From contig NZ_JAGJEH010000018.1 in assembly GCF_018100925.1 (NCBI RefSeq), positions 1-64,000 on the forward strand: a DNA stretch of 64,000 bases, written 5' to 3'. Each line of letters opens with the position of its first letter. Position 1 is the stretch's first letter. The position numbers were made by a program, and so were the translations under genes. Source of the DNA: Pseudoalteromonas luteoviolacea (GTDB lineage: Bacteria > Pseudomonadota > Gammaproteobacteria > Enterobacterales > Alteromonadaceae). The notes beneath the pieces were generated by a model. It saw only the letters and a list, made by a program, of their open reading frames with translations, was not told the origin of the DNA and made no database searches. This document shows positions 55,601 to 64,000 of the stretch, in pieces.

Positions 55601-56004
55601 ATGCCGCCTGTGTCAGCATAGCGTTCAAAAATATCGGCTTGCTCAACCACAAAACGCATGCCTTGTTCTGGCTCAATACACCCAGCAATGGTGGCCGCCA
55701 CAACCTCACCCAAGCTCGAGCCCAGTACAAAATCAGGCTTAACCCCGTGTTGTATCAAGCTTGCCGCCAATGCATATTCCAGCATGTAGATAGCGGGGTG
55801 AGTATAACGCAACTCATCAAAGACAGGATTTAGCTGCCCTGTGCTCGTGTATAGCTTGGCGAGAATTGACCTCCCCCCTGCTTCAATGGCAACCCTATCC
55901 AAGCGTTGCATATTATTGCGAAACGCCGCATTGTTGTTATAGAGTGTCTCGGCCATTTTGTAGTGTTGGGAACCCTGCCCTACGAACATAAATACTAGTG
56001 ACAT
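52675..56004 (-). CDS. tmpC: TmpC: trans-acting AT-AT-ER protein
   Basis: A 1109-aa fusion. Domain 1 (about 1-300) is AT-like with GSSLGE, nucleophile Ser97; this form is typical of acyl hydrolases that clear stalled chains. Domain 2 (about 330-630) has GHSLGE near residue 418, typical of malonyl-specific trans-AT. Domain 3 (about 645-1080) is a PfaD-type FMN enoyl reductase, with FFGTGGLSDE, VEADSGGHTD and DVGAAGGIGTP. It would load malonyl units on the TmpB and TmpD carriers and provide the only enoyl reduction seen for these PKSs, since no module here has an ER domain. Same architecture as MmpC. It lies between tmpB and tmpD with gaps of 75 and 72 bases. Confidence 0.93.
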   Translation of the reverse strand: MSLVFMFVGQGSQHYKMAETLYNNNAAFRNNMQRLDRVAIEAGGRSILAKLYTSTGQLNPVFDELRYTHPAIYMLEYALAASLIQHGVKPDFVLGSSLGEVVAATIAGCIEPEQGMRFVVEQADIFERYADTGGMTAILADPQQCGELKLAERGLEIAALNYDAHFVVSGSNDALTELEAQLPQYGHAFMRLPVTQAFHSSKLNRAKSAFLELCQKYRFYEPSLPLISSTTGALVKRVDGDYFWQVVRQVIQFPQAVATAEKLGARHFCDLGPSGTMANFAKRCLSHQSGCEITALLNPFAATLDLFNELIATYSHSEQGNKNMSMTNTAIDPATKVYMFPGQGAQQVGMGRELFDKYPQLIRAADEILGYSIKALCLNGPVSKLGNTQYTQAALYTVSALSYLDKIANEAEPDVVMGHSLGEFNALFAAGVFSFEDGLRLVKKRGELMAQMSDGGMVAVMKCAPEVIQKVMDTAHIKDIDFANYNSPSQLVLAGPKDSLARLTLGLEEEGAAVVPLNVSAPFHSRYMAQVQRHFADYLTQFSFATPNKVIISNVHAQPYDVAQLKQCLAMQISSPVRWCDSIDYLLHKGVSNFHEVGHGQVLTNLLAKIQTAWTSTHGTSVKSKESTSVPANGARPIHAVAPLTSRQLGSEHFKKKYGLQYAYATGAMYKGIASKALVIRMAKAGFLSFFGTGGLSDENIAQNIDEIQQALGSATTVGMNLVCNLANPDKEMRTVELFMRKGITVIEAAAFLSVTPALVRYRLQGLSRDAHGNVRATNRIMAKISRPEVAEQFLKPAPAHVVKKLLEQGLVSREQAELAKTIAMADSLCVEADSGGHTDMGVLSVILPTIIRLRDRVANEYNYRAQIDVGAAGGIGTPESAASALMLGADFILTGSINQCSPEAGTSDEVKALLQDANIHDTRYAPAGDMFEIGAKVQVLRKGVFFPARANKLYELWQRHQGWHEVDAATRDLIEKKYFKRSFDAVYQETCEYYNKAKPQEIVRAEKDSKHKMALVFRWYFIHTNRIAISGAADKVDYQIHCGPSLGAFNQWVKGTRFEAWQNRHVDEIAHLLLDGTAEYMTQKYAQLMTRAEQPKQGAAVPEVALQD

Positions 56005-56079
56005 AAGCTGCTCTCTTGCTCTGAAGTCAACACGTTAGGGGGGCAACAATGATGCGCTATAGCGGCCATTTTTCGATTG

Positions 56080-59000
56080 TTAAACATCATTTATCTCCCC
56101 AGCCTGTGCTGCGAATTGTGGCGTGATCGTCTGGCGTAGGATCTGCGCAACATCCGCTACATTGGCTTTTTCCAATACGCTGTAATGGCCACCTGAGACC
56201 GAAACTAGGGGGATGTTTTGTAAGCAATAGCGGCGATATTTCGCCAGCGTTTGTTGGCGGTTTTCGCCTCCCATATGGCTTTGCTTAGCCAACAGCAAGG
56301 TAATATCACCGTCGTATTTTTGCGACGGCACATACTGCAATCCCATCAATATCTGCTGCGCATAGGCGTGCATTATCTGCTGCAGATACGCCTTGCTGTG
56401 TTCAGTGGACACCGCAGCTTCATCGAGTAAGGCCTGAGCCAGTGGGGTAACCACGTCGTCACCTTGGGCTTGTTTGTGAGCCAGTGTATTTGCTACCTGT
56501 GTATCGCGAACAAAAAATTGGAAAAACGCAGACAAGGATATGTCACCTTGCGCGTACAATTCGCTGTCCAGCATAAAAATATGTACTTTGCGACCCTCAT
56601 TGCGCAATAAACAAGCCATTTCATACACGACACTGGCCCCCAAGGAGTGCCCTAGCAAATAGATAGTTTGTTGCTCGGGTAGCGATGACAGCTGAGTCAC
56701 ATAATCCTGTGCCATGGCCTGGATGCTATCGTGCGCAATGCTCGAATCATGAAACCCTCGATGGCCAAAACCATAAAGACGCATACGACCTTGTAACAGC
56801 TTCACCAAGGGGGAGAAACTGCTCAACATAGCGCCGGCCGCCGGTACGCAGATCAGGGCAGGCCCTGCGCCTTCAGAACCAGAAAGTGACACCATGCCAT
56901 GCTCAACTTGCAGCTCCTCACCTGCCTGAGTGGCACTTAATTGCTCGGCAAGTGCACGAATACTGTTTGCAGCCATTAAATCATGCGTGGTAACTTGAAT
57001 GTTGAGTGTCTGGTGAATTTTTTGCTGCCATTGCACCAACTCCACTGAACTGCAACCACTCAGATCCAACGCGCCAGTGAGCGTCAGGTGTGCCTGCTCG
57101 GCCATGCTATCCTGCGCCAATCTCAAAAGCTGCTCCTCAAGCTCAGTGTTCGCAATCAGCTGCTCAGAGCGATCCGCCGACTGGTTGATTTGCTGTTCAA
57201 ATTCACCAATCCAATGTCGCGTCGCTTTAAATGGGTATCCCGGTAAACTTACCCGTCGCACCACTTCACCCCGATACATATTTTGCCATGCGATAGATAA
57301 GCCGTTACACCAAAGTGACGCTAACATACTCAGATCACGAGATTTCAGCCAACCATCTACCACCGTCTGTAACGCGGTGTCGCTTTGCAGCATAGAGACA
57401 ATCGGTGGGCAACTCGCACTCGTGCCTTGGTATACGCCAGGCGCATTGTATTCACCTTGCGTAATTTGGGTTAGACATTCAACAAATTCGGCTTGCGAAT
57501 TGACCACCATAGCTACCCGCTCTTCCATCGCACTGCGCCCCACTTGCAGTGTGTAGGCAACACGATACAGATCAAGCTGAGGTTCGCGGGCAAGCCAAGT
57601 CAGTAAATTGCGCGCTTGGATCGCAATTTGCGGCTGTGTTTTTGCAGACAGCAGCATGACATAAGGGCCATGTGTTTGACGTGCGCTTTGGGGATCAGGT
57701 GCGCGGTATTGCTCAACAATGACATGTGCGTTGACACCACCAAATCCAAAAGCGTTGATCCCCGCCACTTTGGGGTCGCGCTGTGAACCGCGTGACCATG
57801 GCTCGGCCGTTGCAGGAATATAAAATGGCGACTGTGCAATGTTAATGTGCGGGTTCAATTCATCACTGTGCAAGTTTGCAACCAGATGGTTGTGTTGCAT
57901 TTGCAAGACAACCTTAAGTAAAGAAGCCATGCCCGATGCCATTTCCATGTGTCCAACATGGGTTTTAACCGAGGCCAGCGCACAACCCCCTTGTTGCGCC
58001 CCCTTAAATGCCTTCGTTAGCGCTTGAAACTCAACGGCATCTCCGATTTCAGTACCGGTTCCCTGTGCTTCAACGTAACTAACTTGCGCGGGGTCAATGT
58101 TTTTCTCTTCATAACACGCTTTGATCAATGTCGCTTGTGAGTTGGTATTCGGTGCGGCAAATCCGCTTCCTTTGCCGGTATAGCCCACTTTACTATTGCG
58201 GATCACAGCAAGGATATTATCTCCATCTCGTTTTGCCTCAGATAAGCGTTTCAATAACACAGTAGCAACGCCTTCACTGCGCACATAGCCATCTGCATTG
58301 GCTGCAAAAGCACGGCACTGGCCCGCTTCGCTAAGTAGGCCTGCACGGCTCAAATTAATGTGGCCCTGTGCAGTCACTATGACGTTAACGCCCCCGACTA
58401 AACATAAGCGACAGTCACCGCTGCGCAGCGCTGTGACAGCCCGGTGTAAAGCGACCAGAGCACTCGAACACGCAGTCTCAACAGGTTCACTTGGGCCTTT
58501 TAAATTCAAAAAATAGCTGATCCGGTTTGGCCCCAAAGAAGGTGCATTGATCGGCCCAGACAACTCCATCGATGCGCCCGCGCCTTGATCACTGGCATTG
58601 TTTTCAGAACCATATCCGCTGGTATGCGCAATACCAATATACACTCCCGTATTTGACCCTGACAGCGATTCCGGCGCATACCCGGCATCTTCAATTGCGT
58701 GCCAAGCACTTTGCAACAGTAATCTTTGCTGGGGGTCCATCTGCCTTGCTTCGTGGGAGGAAATACCAAAAAACCCGGCATCAAACTGGTCAATTTGAGC
58801 TAAAAATCCGCCCCACTTACTGCGCGTGGCACGAGGATCTTGTTTGGTATCACCGTACACATCGCGCCAATCCCAGCGCTCCTTAGGTATTTCAGTGACG
58901 CAGTCTTTCCCTTGTTTCAAATTATCCCAAAATTGTGCAATATCACTGGCGCCAGGAAATTGTCCATCCATACCGATAATAGCGATGCAATCATCATCTT

Positions 59001-62000
59001 GGTCAACAGTCGAGTGGCGAGCTTGCTGTTCAGTCTCTTGCATATCCTCCGCGTACGGTCTAACCGAAGGGTCGACAGGCTGTTGTGAATGCACTGTTTT
59101 TACTTTCTCGACGTATTCTACAGGCGCTTTATCATCGCTGTGTGAGTCAGACAGGTGAGCCGCCAGAGCGGATACGGTGTTGATGTCGTAAAAAATCGTG
59201 GGCGCCAGCTCTGCTTGGTAGCGATGATTGATCGCCTGAGCTAACTCAGCAAAGCTCACCGAGTCAAAGCCCAACTGATCCAGCGGCGTATGGACGTCGA
59301 AGTCATGTTTGGCGATTTTCAACATGTCACTGATCAACACCAACAATGCTTGTGTTATGTCTGAGTGCGCCTCTTTTTGCGACTCAACAACGGTCGCTGA
59401 AGGCTGAACAGACTCCGTACTGCGCACTTGATGCTGCGTGTCACTTAGCAACTCATTCATATGATGAACCAACTCACCAACACAGGTGCACTGATAGAAA
59501 ACCGTGGTAGACAACTCAACCTCGTAGCGAGCACTGAGCGCACTTGCTAACTCAGTCAAAGAAACCGAGTCAAAGCCGATCTGCTCAAATGTCGTGTCCG
59601 CATCAATGCTCTCAGCGGGTACTTTGAGCAACTCGCTGATCTCAGCAATAATATCCCCTTCATTGCACGGTGCGCTTGGCGCTGTTTTAGATATTTGCAC
59701 GGGAGATTGAGTCGGTGCATGGCTGAGCTGCGTTTGTAAATACGCAACCAGTTCGGCCACTACAGTACACTCATAAAACAACGTAGCAGAGAGCTCTACG
59801 TCCAGCGCCTGACTTAAGTGGCTGGCAAGCTCTCCCAATGAAACCGAATCGAAACCAATGTCCGAAAACGCCGTATTACCATCAATACTCGAAGCTGGCA
59901 CTTTGAGTAACTCACTGATCATCGCGATCACGGTATCTTCACTGAGCGATGGCGCCACCGCCGCAGCGCTGGGATGCTGGGGAACAGCCGTTCTCTCTTG
60001 CGCGGTTGCGCTCTCATCGCCTTGGGATAGATGCGATTGTAAGTAGTGGGTCAGCTCATCAATTTGAGTGCAGTCATAAAATACACTAACGGGCAGCTCT
60101 ACCCCTGTCGCTTGGGTCAGCACATTCGCCAATTCACTGATAGAGACTGAATCAAAGCCAATATCAAACAGCGCCGTTGTGCCATCAATGCTCGACTGAG
60201 GCACTTTCAGTAAATCACTGACTTCACGGATAACATCTTGCACGTTGAAAGACGCGGCGGCTCCACGCTGCGCTGGCTGCTCAACGGTGTAATACGCATC
60301 CACGGCCTGCAGTTGGTGCGCGAAGTTTTGGTACGCTTCCCCCGTGCCATACAAGACCAGAACCTGTGATACTTTTGCGGCCAACGCGCTCGAAAACGCG
60401 TCAAGCCCAGCCTCGGTTGGCAGTGGTATTAATCCAGATGTTTCTTTCAATTCGCGCATCGCATGACGGGGCATTCGCATCCCACCATCTTGCCAAAGCG
60501 GCCAGTTGACGGACACACTGTGACCGGAGCACTCCCCGCGTTTAACACGCAGCGCCCTATCGTGGGCAAACCAGTCCATAAACCCGTTTGCCGCCGCATA
60601 ATCGGCCTGACCTGGCGCACCCAATACACTGCTGATCGATGAGAACAAGGCAAAAAACTTTAATTCACATGTACGCGTCGCAGCGTCCAAATTGACGAGC
60701 CCTTGCACTTTTGGCGATAGCACTCGGTCCATATGCTGTGGCGATTTTCTGACGATCATACCATCTTGTAATACCCCCGCGGCATGCAAAACCCCGGTGA
60801 TTTGACCAAACTCTTCCAACACCTGTGCAATGGCATCTTCCACCTCGTTTAATCGCGAGAGATCAATCGCTTGATAATGCACCCTATCGCCCTGCGCATT
60901 GCACTGTGAAAGCCACTGTTGGCGCGCTAAATCCAGCTCGCCACGACCCCATAGGATCACCTTACTGGTTTGGGTCTGGGCAAGAATAGTCTGGGTAAAT
61001 ATTTTACCAAGGCCACCAAAACCACCGCTGATCAGGTACACCCCTTGCTCCTGCCACGGCGACACGGCTTTTTCAACTGCTGGCAAAGCCTGCCAGCGCC
61101 TGATGTCACATTGTTGCGACTTCAGTTCAATGCAACTGGGCTTGTGTGTGTGAGCATTGTGTATGATCTGCTTTTCAACCTCTGCGCTAGAGTCCGCCAT
61201 GATCACATCCGCAAATTTAATCACATGCTCGTGAATGGCCGCTTCGAGCATCGGCAACAGCCCCGCATACATGCGCTGGTCTGTACCTGGTGGCGCGACC
61301 AATTGGATGCGCTGAGGCTTGGCCCCTTGATGCTGAATGACTTGTTGTAACACCGCCAGCAGTGCTTGTGCATAGTGCAGATAATGATCCGCGCTACACA
61401 GAGAGGCCTTCGACGCTTCGGCAGGTGCATCGATACACACCACCTCTACACCTGTAAAACGCGCGCGCAATTGAGCAGACCACTGTGCTGCATCGCCCAG
61501 TAAAACAACCCAAGTTGTATCGCCGTTAAAGTTATCCGTTGTTGCTGCGGCGAAAGGCTGTGACTGCCACGTCGGTGACAAGAGTTTGATTTCCCCACAA
61601 GGCTCTGCTTGCTCTGTTTTTGACGGTCTGCGCTCCTTGACCAGCTCCTTTTTCACAGGTGTCGACGACTTCATCACCCGTGCAGTATAACCGAGTAATT
61701 GCAAGCACACATTGCCCTGTTCATCACACAGTGACAAATCAATAACCTGAGTGCTGACCGTACACTGTTTGGCATCAAGTATGACCCACACAGTTTCTGG
61801 CAAGGGGGCATATTCTTTCACTTGATTGAGCACAAAGGGGACCATAGGCCCTTGTTGAGAGTCAGCTTCCTCTACGTAGGGCTGTTCGCCAAGATAAAAG
61901 CCCAAAATACAATGCAGTGCTGAGTCGAGTATTTCCGGGCGCCACTTCATCGTTTGAGATGGCTGCGGCTGTGGCTGCTGCGCTTTCAGTCGTCCCACCA

Positions 62001-64000
62001 CGTATGCTCCACTGCGCTGCAGTGACTCAACCCCACGAAATGCCGATCCATAGTCCAGCCCAGCCTGCAAAAACTGACCATAGAATGTCTGCTTATCGAC
62101 CTCAATCGTCTTACCCTTCTCGCGCAACTGCGCTAACTCAGGCACCTTGCTGGGGGCTTCGCGCTCACCTAAATTGATAGCCCCACGACAAAAGTCTCCA
62201 CTGGATGGGTCGAGCAAGTCGTAAATTCTAAACCGCGTACGCTGCCCTGCTTGCGGTAGGCAAGACAATTCGATCACAACCTGTTTGCTCTGACCGTCAA
62301 ATATCATCGGGCGACGCCAAGTTACATTGTCTATTGAGTAATGCTGATGTTCCTCTAATAGGGTGCTAAGCGCCTCCCTTACTAGCTCCAGATATGCCAC
62401 ACCAGGCAGGATCGGGTTTTGGTTGACCACATGTTGTGCGATAAAATACTCACTGCCGGTCAAAGGTATAATCGATTGCAAAGGCTTTAAATAAGACGCC
62501 GTCTGCTCGCGCACAGGCGCTGCATTTTCAGCCAGCGCTTCAAGTTGCGCTAATGGTGGATAAGTACGCTCAACATCGGTGTCAGGTACCCAGTAACGCT
62601 GCTTTGCAAAGGGGTATCCGGGTAAGCTCACTTTGTTTGGCAGTGTGCCATCATATAAGGCTCGCCAGTCAACTGGGTAACCTTGGATCCACAACCCTAC
62701 CAAGGCGGGCCAATCCGCCTCAGACAAGAGATCAGCATAGACTAGATTATTGGCAGTAATAAATGCATCCAACGCTTTGCCTTTGATAATTTCTCCATAC
62801 CAGCGCTGGGTCGGTTTGCTAATGTCATCAAATTGATGCTCTAGAACATCGGCGAGTTGCTGGGTAAGCTCATCCATTGAATTTGCTGCGAGGGCAAGTC
62901 GGTGCTCATGATGCGCTCTACCAACTTGCAAAGTACTGGCGATACTGCGAAGGTCCTGCACATCGTGGACACTCTGACCGGTGTGTTCAAGCGTAGTGTG
63001 CAATCGCCTTACCGCTCTGTGCAGCTGCTCAGTACTTTTAGCCGACAACACGATATAACTTGGCACAGATACGGATTGTTGCTCAACGGGGATCTCTGCG
63101 ACATACTCCTCAACCACCATATGCGCATTTGAACCGCCAGCGCCAAATGCTGAGATACCCGCTACGCGCTTTTTCCCCTCAGCAACTTGCCACGGCTGTG
63201 CTTCACGTGGCACGTCAAACGGAGAGTTATCAAAATCAATATAGGGGTTGCGTGTTTGTGAGTGAATAGAGGGGACAATGGTTTTATAGCGCATTTGCAG
63301 CAAAACCTTCGTTAATCCGGCAATGCCTGATGCACTTTCACAGTGACCAATATTAGATTTGATAGAGCCTATCAAGCACGCCGCTTCGCCCTGCGCATTC
63401 TTGGCCAGATAACCCTCGTTATATGCCCTTTGTAAACCATCGACTTCAATCACATCTCCAATTGCGGTGCCTGAACCGTGCGCCTCAATATAACTGATGG
63501 GATCAGACGCCGTTTTTGCCAACGCTTGGCTTATTACCTCTGCCTGCGAAGATGCTTTTGGTACGGTATACGTTCTCGACGCGCCGCCATGGTTGATGGC
63601 CGTCGCTAGGACCACCCCATAGATATGATCACCATCTTCGAGGGCATCAGCGAGGGGTTTGAGCAACACAGCCCCAACGCCTTCTGAAGCCACATAGCCT
63701 GTCGCTTTATCCCCAAAACTATGACAGCGCCCAGTTTTCGATGAAAAACGCCCCGCACTATGTAAAATAAACTTATTGGGGTGCAGTGTTAGGTTGACGC
63801 CACCTGCGATGGCGGCACGGCACTCGCCGTTTAAAATACTTTGACACGCTAAGTGTACCGAGCTGATGGAGCCCGAGCACATGGTATCAATGGTCATGCT
63901 AGGACCGGTAAAATTACAACAGTAAGACACCCCATTAGTAATAGAAGCATTGAGTGCAGAAACCGGTGTATTGGCCTGACTGTACATCAAATATTCATTG
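56080..64000 (-). CDS. tmpB: TmpB: PKS with tandem ACPs, non-elongating KS and TE (N terminus outside window)
   Basis: The reading frame is open to the right edge, so the N-terminal part of the first KS is missing. Visible order: KS (Cys codon 63877-63879, DTMCSGS), DH (His 62431-62433 in HVVNQNPILPG; Gln replaces the usual Gly), KR (GGFGGLG near 61020), four ACPs each with GFDSVS (Ser codons at 60148, 59845, 59566 and 59260), a second KS (Cys in ETACSSA at 58468), an ACP-like domain with GCSSVEL near 57055, and a thioesterase (Ser in GHSLGA at 56644; His in GGHYSV). The second KS has EAQGTGT in place of EAHGTGT, so it probably does not elongate. MmpB of mupirocin, which makes the 9-hydroxynonanoic acid part, is the counterpart; here the product would be the 8-hydroxyoctanoyl chain and its transfer. 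Confidence 0.9.
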   Translation of the reverse strand, partial: NEYLMYSQANTPVSALNASITNGVSYCCNFTGPSMTIDTMCSGSISSVHLACQSILNGECRAAIAGGVNLTLHPNKFILHSAGRFSSKTGRCHSFGDKATGYVASEGVGAVLLKPLADALEDGDHIYGVVLATAINHGGASRTYTVPKASSQAEVISQALAKTASDPISYIEAHGSGTAIGDVIEVDGLQRAYNEGYLAKNAQGEAACLIGSIKSNIGHCESASGIAGLTKVLLQMRYKTIVPSIHSQTRNPYIDFDNSPFDVPREAQPWQVAEGKKRVAGISAFGAGGSNAHMVVEEYVAEIPVEQQSVSVPSYIVLSAKSTEQLHRAVRRLHTTLEHTGQSVHDVQDLRSIASTLQVGRAHHEHRLALAANSMDELTQQLADVLEHQFDDISKPTQRWYGEIIKGKALDAFITANNLVYADLLSEADWPALVGLWIQGYPVDWRALYDGTLPNKVSLPGYPFAKQRYWVPDTDVERTYPPLAQLEALAENAAPVREQTASYLKPLQSIIPLTGSEYFIAQHVVNQNPILPGVAYLELVREALSTLLEEHQHYSIDNVTWRRPMIFDGQSKQVVIELSCLPQAGQRTRFRIYDLLDPSSGDFCRGAINLGEREAPSKVPELAQLREKGKTIEVDKQTFYGQFLQAGLDYGSAFRGVESLQRSGAYVVGRLKAQQPQPQPSQTMKWRPEILDSALHCILGFYLGEQPYVEEADSQQGPMVPFVLNQVKEYAPLPETVWVILDAKQCTVSTQVIDLSLCDEQGNVCLQLLGYTARVMKSSTPVKKELVKERRPSKTEQAEPCGEIKLLSPTWQSQPFAAATTDNFNGDTTWVVLLGDAAQWSAQLRARFTGVEVVCIDAPAEASKASLCSADHYLHYAQALLAVLQQVIQHQGAKPQRIQLVAPPGTDQRMYAGLLPMLEAAIHEHVIKFADVIMADSSAEVEKQIIHNAHTHKPSCIELKSQQCDIRRWQALPAVEKAVSPWQEQGVYLISGGFGGLGKIFTQTILAQTQTSKVILWGRGELDLARQQWLSQCNAQGDRVHYQAIDLSRLNEVEDAIAQVLEEFGQITGVLHAAGVLQDGMIVRKSPQHMDRVLSPKVQGLVNLDAATRTCELKFFALFSSISSVLGAPGQADYAAANGFMDWFAHDRALRVKRGECSGHSVSVNWPLWQDGGMRMPRHAMRELKETSGLIPLPTEAGLDAFSSALAAKVSQVLVLYGTGEAYQNFAHQLQAVDAYYTVEQPAQRGAAASFNVQDVIREVSDLLKVPQSSIDGTTALFDIGFDSVSISELANVLTQATGVELPVSVFYDCTQIDELTHYLQSHLSQGDESATAQERTAVPQHPSAAAVAPSLSEDTVIAMISELLKVPASSIDGNTAFSDIGFDSVSLGELASHLSQALDVELSATLFYECTVVAELVAYLQTQLSHAPTQSPVQISKTAPSAPCNEGDIIAEISELLKVPAESIDADTTFEQIGFDSVSLTELASALSARYEVELSTTVFYQCTCVGELVHHMNELLSDTQHQVRSTESVQPSATVVESQKEAHSDITQALLVLISDMLKIAKHDFDVHTPLDQLGFDSVSFAELAQAINHRYQAELAPTIFYDINTVSALAAHLSDSHSDDKAPVEYVEKVKTVHSQQPVDPSVRPYAEDMQETEQQARHSTVDQDDDCIAIIGMDGQFPGASDIAQFWDNLKQGKDCVTEIPKERWDWRDVYGDTKQDPRATRSKWGGFLAQIDQFDAGFFGISSHEARQMDPQQRLLLQSAWHAIEDAGYAPESLSGSNTGVYIGIAHTSGYGSENNASDQGAGASMELSGPINAPSLGPNRISYFLNLKGPSEPVETACSSALVALHRAVTALRSGDCRLCLVGGVNVIVTAQGHINLSRAGLLSEAGQCRAFAANADGYVRSEGVATVLLKRLSEAKRDGDNILAVIRNSKVGYTGKGSGFAAPNTNSQATLIKACYEEKNIDPAQVSYVEAQGTGTEIGDAVEFQALTKAFKGAQQGGCALASVKTHVGHMEMASGMASLLKVVLQMQHNHLVANLHSDELNPHINIAQSPFYIPATAEPWSRGSQRDPKVAGINAFGFGGVNAHVIVEQYRAPDPQSARQTHGPYVMLLSAKTQPQIAIQARNLLTWLAREPQLDLYRVAYTLQVGRSAMEERVAMVVNSQAEFVECLTQITQGEYNAPGVYQGTSASCPPIVSMLQSDTALQTVVDGWLKSRDLSMLASLWCNGLSIAWQNMYRGEVVRRVSLPGYPFKATRHWIGEFEQQINQSADRSEQLIANTELEEQLLRLAQDSMAEQAHLTLTGALDLSGCSSVELVQWQQKIHQTLNIQVTTHDLMAANSIRALAEQLSATQAGEELQVEHGMVSLSGSEGAGPALICVPAAGAMLSSFSPLVKLLQGRMRLYGFGHRGFHDSSIAHDSIQAMAQDYVTQLSSLPEQQTIYLLGHSLGASVVYEMACLLRNEGRKVHIFMLDSELYAQGDISLSAFFQFFVRDTQVANTLAHKQAQGDDVVTPLAQALLDEAAVSTEHSKAYLQQIMHAYAQQILMGLQYVPSQKYDGDITLLLAKQSHMGGENRQQTLAKYRRYCLQNIPLVSVSGGHYSVLEKANVADVAQILRQTITPQFAAQAGEINDV

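Noticed and set aside
32710-64000. The cluster as a plain mupirocin cluster
   Set aside because: The PKS set is MmpB/C/D-like, but a TmuB-type hydroxylase and an entire holothin operon are present, and the TmpB ACP number differs, so a thiomarinol-type product fits better.

Overview
The window looks like part of a plasmid or secondary replicon from a marine gammaproteobacterium, most likely Pseudoalteromonas. It starts exactly on the ATG of a plasmid-type replication initiator. It also carries a ParB-like protein, a tyrosine recombinase and a Tus-like replication terminator protein, and no rRNA, tRNA, insertion sequence or housekeeping gene was seen. The gene content matches what I remember of the thiomarinol plasmid (pTML1 of Pseudoalteromonas sp. 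SANK 73390): a holothin (dithiolopyrrolone) NRPS set beside a mupirocin-like trans-AT polyketide cluster. That identification is from memory of gene order and was not checked by a search.

Layout. 1-4.75 kb: replication initiator, a gene-poor 1.6 kb stretch, recombinase, Tus-like protein. 4.96-6.09 kb (+): Rieske ferredoxin and a phosphopantetheinyl transferase, probably the TmlT/TmlN counterparts. 6.13-18.24 kb (-): an eight-gene holothin operon, holA to holH. HolA is one Cy-A-PCP module whose specificity code reads as cysteine; it is followed by a GMC oxidase, type II thioesterase, acyl-CoA dehydrogenase, acyltransferase HolE, globin, HFCD flavoprotein and a secreted beta-propeller/dihaem protein. 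18.63-21.91 kb (-): a TmlZ-like protein, Rieske oxygenase TmlW, a phytanoyl-type hydroxylase (TmuB-like) and a free ACP. 22.2-24.9 kb (+): a small ORF, a palindrome-rich region, the ParB-like gene and a DUF2938 membrane protein. 25.0-29.4 kb (+): TmlU-like acyl-CoA ligase, P450 (TmlO-like) and a VOC protein. 29.4-64 kb (-): SDR (TmlF-like), flavin reductase (TmlC-like), a KAS III-like protein, then the giant PKS TmpD (6630 aa), TmpC (AT-AT-ER) and TmpB (truncated by the right edge).

How the genes work together (family knowledge plus inference). TmpD, with polypeptides lying beyond the window, builds the methylated polyketide chain. TmpC supplies malonyl units, chain-editing hydrolysis and enoyl reduction in trans. 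TmpB, with tandem ACPs and a thioesterase, builds or attaches the hydroxy-fatty acid side chain. TmlW/TmlT and the TmlZ-like protein make the tetrahydropyran ring. The ACP, TmlU, P450, VOC, TmlF and TmlC genes form the set that in mupirocin removes the C8 hydroxyl. The hol genes make holothin from two cysteines. TmlU and HolE join the two halves by an amide bond.

Points most worth a second look: Tus-like protein with Ter-like sequences on a plasmid; a HolG that lacks the usual decarboxylase His and Asn; a secreted propeller/dihaem protein at the end of the holothin operon; a terminal KS in TmpB with His replaced by Gln; a Ser-less ACP in TmpD; and short motifs shared between the hol and tml promoter regions and between the plasmid-maintenance regions.
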